In this document: positions 51,150 through 64,000 of the stretch, in pieces
Layout of the letters: each line of letters starts with the position of its first letter
How positions within the stretch are numbered: the stretch's first letter is position 1
Assembly: GCA_045811525.1 (NCBI GenBank)
Contig: JBJMTV010000049.1
Span: 1-64,000 of the forward strand
Direction of reading: 5' to 3'
Source of the DNA: VAZQ01 sp045811525
Lineage (GTDB): Bacteria; Pseudomonadota; Alphaproteobacteria; Rhizobiales; Xanthobacteraceae
Length of the DNA stretch: 64,000 nucleotides
Notes under the pieces: generated by a model
Database searches by the model: none
Told to the model about the DNA's origin: nothing
Seen by the model: the letters and a program-made list of their open reading frames with translations, nothing else
Position numbers and translations under genes: made by a program

Positions 51150-52343
51150 CTAGGCTGCTGTTCGACGGCCCCATAGCTCCTGGGTCGCAAGGCGCGCGCC
51201 CTCGGCGAGCGACCTCAGCTTCGCCCACATGATGCTGGGGTGGACACGCTGCGCGAACGGGCTCTGCGCAAAGCCGCAGTCGGTCCCGCCCATGACCTGC
51301 TCGCGGCCGACGGCGTGTGCGAGCCGTACGATGCGTTGAGCCACCAATTCGGGATGCTCGACGATGTTGGTGGCGTGGCTGATCACACCAGGAATGAGCA
51401 CTTTGCCAGGCGGGAGCTTCACCTTCTTCCAGACCACCCATTCATGTTCGTGGCGCGGATTGGCGGCCTCGAACTGGTACGCCCCCACATTGACCTGCAG
51501 CATCAGGTCGACGATGTCCTGCATGGGCACATCGAAGGCGTGTGGTCCGTTCCAGCTTCCCCAGCAGATATGATAGCGCGAGCGCTCCGGGGGAATGTCT
51601 CGTAGGGCGTGATTGAGAGCATCTATGCGCATCTGCGCCCAGGCGCGATATTGCGCATTGCTCAGCGGCGGTACCATTTTCTCGTGCATGTAGGGAAGAA
51701 ACGCATCGTCGATCTGCACATAGAGCCCGGAATCGACAATGGCTTTGTATTCCTGGTGCAGGCAGTCGGCGAGCGCGAACAGGAGCTTCCTCTCGTCTCC
51801 ATAATGCTCATCCTTCGCGTTGGGGAGCGCGCTGGCAGGGGCGACGACGGGCAGAAATGCCGCGGCGACCTTCGCCTTGGCGGCCGCGGATTGAAGGTTT
51901 GCAATATCGCGCTTGACCTGTGCGTCTGAGTAGCGGAGCGCCCCAGACACGATGAAGCGGGAGCCGAGCCGCTTGGTCAAACCGGTCGCCCTGTCGTATT
52001 CGGCGTAGAACTCTGGGAAGGCCACGCGGTCTTGACCACCACCGACCGTGGCAAGCGGGTCCTTGGCTTCTTGAGCTGTAAGCGGCCGGGCACTGAGCCC
52101 GCTCAGACGGTCATGCACGTAGAAGGCCCAATTGCGCCCTTTGCTGAACTCGCCGTCACTGACGATGTCGATCCCCACCTCGGCCTGTTGGCGGACCACC
52201 TCGGCAATAGAGTCCTTCAGGCACGCCTCGTAGCGCTCCTGGTCGTAGGGCTCGCCGTTTTCGATCTTGTGCAGGAACTCGACGAGGTGCGGCGGCCGCA
52301 CCAGGCTGCCAACGTGGGTGGTCATGATCCGCTCTGCAGCCAT
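51150..52343 (-). CDS. MetE C-terminal-like methyltransferase (methionine synthase II family)
   Basis: The 397-residue protein matches the C-terminal catalytic half of cobalamin-independent methionine synthase, a zinc enzyme of the UROD/MetE fold. It begins RIMTTHVGSLVRPPHLVEFL and shows a likely zinc-ligand set: HxC in RYHICWGSWNG, a Glu in YQFEAANP, and Cys in GGTDCGFAQSPF. It lacks the N-terminal folate half, so it probably transfers a methyl or related group from another donor. It is on the minus strand, 74 bases upstream of the Rid gene, and may share a transcript with it. Confidence 0.88.
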   Translation of the reverse strand: MAAERIMTTHVGSLVRPPHLVEFLHKIENGEPYDQERYEACLKDSIAEVVRQQAEVGIDIVSDGEFSKGRNWAFYVHDRLSGLSARPLTAQEAKDPLATVGGGQDRVAFPEFYAEYDRATGLTKRLGSRFIVSGALRYSDAQVKRDIANLQSAAAKAKVAAAFLPVVAPASALPNAKDEHYGDERKLLFALADCLHQEYKAIVDSGLYVQIDDAFLPYMHEKMVPPLSNAQYRAWAQMRIDALNHALRDIPPERSRYHICWGSWNGPHAFDVPMQDIVDLMLQVNVGAYQFEAANPRHEHEWVVWKKVKLPPGKVLIPGVISHATNIVEHPELVAQRIVRLAHAVGREQVMGGTDCGFAQSPFAQRVHPSIMWAKLRSLAEGARLATQELWGRRTAA

Positions 52344-52477
52344 GCCCCTGTCCTCCTGCCGCTATGGTCCGCCTATCAGCGCATGATCATTACGCTCTGG
52401 CGATTGCGTCGCAAGCGCGGGCACGACGTGCCTGTGAGGGGAGCGTGTTTCCGCTCAGTGACGCCGAGACCAAGAAG

Positions 52478-52990
52478 CTAGTTCAGAGCCGCGTCCAGCC
52501 GGTCATAATGCTTGCGGACGAGCTCGATGTTGCCAGGAAATTCGACCGGGACGGCGGCTCTCAGTGCTTCCTTGAGCTCCTCGAGAAATTCGACCTTCTC
52601 CGTGTCGGGAACGCTGTTGTCCGCCGAGAGGGCTTCAATCTCCTGCTTGAGAACGACACCAGGCTCGGTGAATTCCTTCGTTTGCTGATCAATGCCGGTC
52701 ATGACCATGGTGATGTTGGCGACCACGTCGTCATATTCTTTGAGGTCCTTGAACCCATGCCTCTTGGCAATGGTTTGCAGCTCAGCCTGAAGCTGCGACG
52801 GCCTGTCGCCGGCAAGCCCCTGTGTCTTGCGGATCAGTGCCGTCATGTCCGGCTGTGCTGCAATAAATCCGAGCACCTGCTTCTCAGTGAGCCTGATCTG
52901 TCGAGACGCGGGCTGTGCCGCTCCCGGAGAGACCAGGGCGAGCAGGGCGGCCACGACACCCGCCAGCAGAAGACTGAGGGCCTGGCGCAT
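52478..52990 (-). CDS. Secreted hypothetical protein (170 aa)
   Basis: A signal peptide (LSLLLAGVVAALLALVSPGAA) is followed by a charged helical protein with RQIRLTEKQVLGFIAAQPDM, LQAELQTIAKRHGFKDLKEY and EFPGNIELVRKHYDRLDAAL. I recall this as a recurrent periplasmic protein of Hyphomicrobiales without known function. It is the first of three minus-strand genes between rplA and rplJ. Confidence 0.7.
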   Translation of the reverse strand: MRQALSLLLAGVVAALLALVSPGAAQPASRQIRLTEKQVLGFIAAQPDMTALIRKTQGLAGDRPSQLQAELQTIAKRHGFKDLKEYDDVVANITMVMTGIDQQTKEFTEPGVVLKQEIEALSADNSVPDTEKVEFLEELKEALRAAVPVEFPGNIELVRKHYDRLDAALN

Positions 52991-53147
52991 TGAAACCTTT
53001 CACTTGCCGACACACTGGACTATCGGGCCGGGGTGACCAAAATTGGACCGCGGCGGCGTGTCGCTGGCGCGCTACCGGCCGAAACGCGAGCCTTGGGTTG
53101 ATTCCGCTTGGCAAGCGTGGTTCGACCTATTAAGTAGGGGCTCCAGG

Positions 53148-53178
53148 GCGTGCCGGCCCGGTGTGTCGGCACGCTTTT
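53148..53178 (+). terminator. Terminator-like hairpin upstream of rplJ
   Basis: GCGTGCCG (53148-53155) pairs with CGGCACGC (53167-53174) and is followed by TTTT. It faces the plus strand, yet the nearest plus-strand gene upstream is rplA, 3.4 kb away behind three opposing genes. It could be the original terminator or attenuator of the rplKA-rplJL region, left beside rplJ. Confidence 0.55.
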
Positions 53179-53320
53179 GTGCGCTCTTCGGAAAGCATGA
53201 CAGTTGATCCTTCAACCCTTTTGAACGTCCTGCGGGAACGATCGGAAGGGAGCTGAGGACGTAACTCGATTTTTGTGGAGCCGCAAAGGCTTCCAGCGGT
53301 TTCTGGAAGTCGATCCTGTC

Positions 53321-53383
53321 CGAGACTGCAGGTGCCCCGGTGGGGCTTAATGACGACACGCCTGCACAGATGGGGAAGACCGT
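53321..53383 (+). promoter_or_regulatory. Ribosomal protein L10 leader
   Basis: The sequence CGAGACTGCAGGTG, a short GCCCC/GGGGC hairpin, GCTTAATGAC, CCTGCA and GGGGAAGACC occur in the order I recall for the rplJ leader of alphaproteobacteria. L10(L7/L12)4 binds this RNA to repress its own operon. CTGCAGG (53326-53332) can pair with CCTGCA (53361-53366). The stretch from 53179 to rplJ at 53597 holds this element and otherwise no recognised gene; the open frame from 53393 is not ribosomal until 53597. Confidence 0.55.
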
Positions 53384-53596
53384 TTTGGGGCGATGAGCCC
53401 TGCGACCGGTTTCAACCTCGACGCCGGTCGGCAGCGACAGCTGCCGCCCGGGGGCAGGAAGTTGAGCGTCGTCTTGTATGTCGCAGACGGTCCGGATGCC
53501 GGCGGCGTAGCGGGCTGGACAGCGGCAACAGGACGGCAGGTCGCAACCGGCGGGCTCTCGCAGCAACGATGGTCCGCCAACCAGAGAGAGCTTGCA

Positions 53597-54115
53597 GTGG
53601 ATCGAGCGGCTAAGAAGGAGCTCGTCACGACGCTCAAGGGCATGTTCAAGCAGGCCAATGTCGTCGTGGTGGCCCACTATTCAGGCCTCAATGTTGGCCA
53701 GATGCAGAGCCTGCGCAAGCAGATGAAGCAGGCCGGCGCTTCCGTGAAGGTAACGAAGAACCGTCTCGCCAAGATCGCTCTTGATGGGACGGAGGCAGCC
53801 GTAATCGTGCCCTTGCTGAAGGGACCGACCGTGATTGCCTATTCCGGCGACCCTGTGGCTGCACCAAAGGTCGCCAGCGACTTCGCCAAGGCTCACGAGA
53901 GATTCGTGATCCTCGGAGGGGTTATGGGCAAGACCGCGCTTGACGCAAACGGTGTCAAGGCGCTGGCCGCGTTGCCTTCACTCGACGAGTTGCGCGCTAG
54001 GCTGGTCGGGCTCATTCAGGCCCCATCTACCAAGATCGCGCAGGTGGTCAACGCGCCAGCCACGAAGTTGGCCCGCGTCTTCCAGGCCTATGCAAAGTCC
54101 AACGAGGCGGCCTGA
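53597..54115 (+). CDS. rplJ: 50S ribosomal protein L10
   Basis: L10 anchors L7/L12 dimers at the ribosomal stalk. The 172-residue protein starts at GTG 53597 (VDRAAKKELVTTLKGMFKQA), then NVVVVAHYSGLNVGQMQSLR, VKVTKNRLAKIAL and a C-terminal helix that binds L7/L12. The longer open frame upstream is the leader and not part of the protein. rplL follows after 45 bases. Confidence 0.96.
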   Translation: MDRAAKKELVTTLKGMFKQANVVVVAHYSGLNVGQMQSLRKQMKQAGASVKVTKNRLAKIALDGTEAAVIVPLLKGPTVIAYSGDPVAAPKVASDFAKAHERFVILGGVMGKTALDANGVKALAALPSLDELRARLVGLIQAPSTKIAQVVNAPATKLARVFQAYAKSNEAA

Positions 54116-54160
54116 TCCCGGCCGTAAACTCCTCTGCTTTAGGAAACGATAGGATATCCA

Positions 54161-54535
54161 ATGGCTGATCTGCAGAAACTTGTTGACGACCTCTCCCAGC
54201 TCACCGTCCTCGAGGCGGCTGATCTGGCCAAGATGCTCGAGGAGAAGTGGGGCGTGTCCGCCGCTGCGGCGGTGGCGGTCGCTGCGGCTCCGGGCTCTGC
54301 CGCAGCGGCTCCGGCGGAAGAGAAGACCGAGTTCACGGTCATGCTGATGGCGCACGGCGAAAAGAAGATCGAGGTCATTAAAGAGGTGCGTGCGCTCACC
54401 GGTCTGGGTCTGAAGGAGGCCAAGGACCTGGTCGAGGGTGCGCCTAAGGCCGTCAAGGAAGGCGTCAGCAAGGACGAGGCCGAGAAGGTCAAAGCCGCGC
54501 TGGAGAAGGCTGGCGCCAAGGTTGAGCTTAAGTAA
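54161..54535 (+). CDS. rplL: 50S ribosomal protein L7/L12
   Basis: The flexible stalk protein recruits translation factors. The 124-residue product has the dimerising N-terminus (DLSQLTVLEAADLAKMLEEK), the Ala-rich hinge and the C-terminal factor-binding domain (EKTEFTVMLMAHGEKKIEVI, ALTGLGLKEAKDLVEGAP). Intact and of normal length. Confidence 0.97.
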   Translation: MADLQKLVDDLSQLTVLEAADLAKMLEEKWGVSAAAAVAVAAAPGSAAAAPAEEKTEFTVMLMAHGEKKIEVIKEVRALTGLGLKEAKDLVEGAPKAVKEGVSKDEAEKVKAALEKAGAKVELK

Positions 54536-54864
54536 ATACACCTTATCTAGTGAGATCAGGATCTACCGATATCACCACTTACGGACATCACGGGGCGAGC
54601 GGCGCAACCCAAATCCGCCCCGGATGCTCCACTTCGGCCGCGGAAGCGCCAGCTCGCGCTTGCGCCCGCAAAACTCGGTGATTTCAGGTCTAAGTACCAG
54701 GAATTACCAATAAAGCTGCTTTTGACGGCAGCGAGGCAACGGTTCGGCGGCACGCCGAATCGCATACAAGGTAGGGCCCGACGCCTGTCCCGACGGTCGC
54801 GATGGATGGCGGCCTTCCGGAGAGTCGTCCCGCGGCCCGCGGTTCGACACAACGAGAGATAGAG
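54536..54864 (+). other. Intergenic leader between rplL and rpoB
   Basis: No gene is seen in these 329 bases. Such gaps often contain an attenuator or RNA-processing site that sets the ratio of ribosomal proteins to RNA polymerase. Short GC-rich pairings occur (for example around 54770-54840), but I cannot define a convincing terminator by eye. Confidence 0.35.
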
Positions 54865-58995
<4,131 letters not shown>

Positions 58996-59150
58996 AGGCG
59001 TGACGGAAAACAGATGATGCAGGACGGCAGCGACAACGACGAGGTGAGAATCCTTCGTCCGCTGTCTGTCCATCATTGTCTGTGGTCCCTCATCGGTGCC
59101 TGTCCTCCTGTTTTGGTCTGCAAACCTGAAGGCTCCCCACGGAGAAAGCA

Positions 59151-63359
<4,209 letters not shown>

Positions 63360-63390
63360 CCTCCCGCGCGCATCCATAATCGATTGGCAA

Positions 63391-63414
63391 GGGCCGCCTG
63401 CGGGCGGCCCTTTG
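63391..63414 (+). terminator. Rho-independent terminator after rpoC
   Basis: GGGCCGCC (63391-63398) and GGCGGCCC (63403-63410) form a GC-rich stem with a short loop, followed by TTTG. It lies 31 bases after the rpoC stop and likely ends the rpoBC message. Confidence 0.75.
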
Positions 63415-63662
63415 CTTCTGCCCGCCAAGCTCGCTCGGCCGCCGTGCCGAGCGGCGGGAGAAGGTTGCGCAAATTTAAGGCTGTTCCAGCCAGATGTTTG
63501 CCGGCGGTAAAGCATTATATCCGACGGTCGAGCATGCGCTGTTCGAGCCACACTGGACCCTAATTTCTCGCGAGCGGGAGCAGGCCCTGCAAAAAGCCAT
63601 TTTGTCGCGGTGATCTGAGGGACTTCGGTCCATTTCTCCGCTCTGGCTCGCGCGCCCGCCTC

Positions 63663-64000
63663 ATGGAAGCTCTTCTCATCAAGATCTTTGCGACCGCGCT
63701 GGCGCTGAGCCAGGTCACGACTACGCCGGACGCCGTGAAGACGCAGTTTGATCGCTCGGCCGATCAGCCGGAGGTGGCACAATTGCTGCGTGCGGGCTGT
63801 GCCCACATGCGCAAGGCCTTCGACATAGAGGACGTCAATGTCGACGAGCTGATCACCACTGCGCTTGATGATCCGCAGGCGATCGGCGACACCAAGGTCT
63901 TTCGCGGCATCAATTTCAGCGACCTGCACACCGCCTATCGCGAGTTCTGCAAGGGCGAGAAGGTACCGACGCCGGCAGTCGATCTCGGGGCGGTGATCGA
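63663..64000 (+). CDS. N-terminus of a probable class A penicillin-binding protein (truncated by window)
   Basis: The frame from ATG 63663 is open to the window end (112 codons). It begins EALLIKIFATALALSQVTTT, then QPEVAQLLRAGCAHMRKAFD and FRGINFSDLHTAYREFCKGE. I recall this start from transglycosylase/PBP1-type proteins of Bradyrhizobium-like bacteria, in which the glycosyltransferase domain comes later. That domain lies outside the window, so the call rests on recall of the N-terminus only. Confidence 0.5.
   Translation, partial: MEALLIKIFATALALSQVTTTPDAVKTQFDRSADQPEVAQLLRAGCAHMRKAFDIEDVNVDELITTALDDPQAIGDTKVFRGINFSDLHTAYREFCKGEKVPTPAVDLGAVI

Overview
The window is high-GC DNA from an alphaproteobacterium, most likely of the order Hyphomicrobiales (Bradyrhizobium/Xanthobacteraceae-like). 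This rests on the core gene order (rlmB, tRNA-Tyr, tRNA-Gly, tuf, tRNA-Trp, secE, nusG, rplKA, rplJL, rpoBC), on Bug-type (TctC) and NMT1-type solute-binding proteins, and on small secreted families I recognise from that group. It is an assignment by recall, without a search.

Region 1 (1-7055) is a chromosomal flank: an IS66 tnpB scrap, a Ku gene, a frameshifted ATP-dependent DNA ligase, tRNA-Glu, tRNA-Pro, an ArsB/NhaD-type transporter, small secreted proteins and rlmB. Region 2 (7056-28018) is an integrative element of about 21 kb that entered the 5' half of tRNA-Tyr. A 45-bp repeat of that half tRNA marks both ends, and a tyrosine integrase lies 29 bp inside the right end. Its right part is a tight plus-strand set of genes (regulators, a PC4-like protein, a Toprim/RepA-like primase-helicase, an AlpA-like factor, the integrase). 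Its left part is cargo: three related secreted proteins that share a C-terminal six-repeat FG-GAP module (two after a seven-repeat propeller, one after a G1 glutamic peptidase domain), a serine recombinase, a Bug protein, and many frameshifted or truncated genes.

Region 3 (28019-46153) separates tRNA-Gly from tuf. It holds an acyltransferase, a broken second integrase, a glycine-zipper protein, an exported Rid protein, then a transport and catabolism cluster (solute-binding proteins, an SsuABC/TauABC-like transporter, class II aldolase, cyclase, MBL-fold hydrolase, alpha/beta-fold protein, UbiD decarboxylase), and an Hsp20-Lon pair.

Region 4 (46154-64000) is the translation/transcription core: tuf with an unusual effector region, tRNA-Trp, secE-nusG, rplKA, then three minus-strand genes splitting rplKA from rplJL, then rpoB, rpoC and the start of a probable class A penicillin-binding protein.

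The strongest candidates for something new are the shared C-terminal propeller module on the island's secreted proteins, the tRNA-Tyr insertion that appears to bring its own replacement promoter, the repeated decaying ligase/small-protein module near ku, and the divergent EF-Tu. Several frameshifts are single-base and could be assembly errors; they should be checked against reads before biology is inferred.
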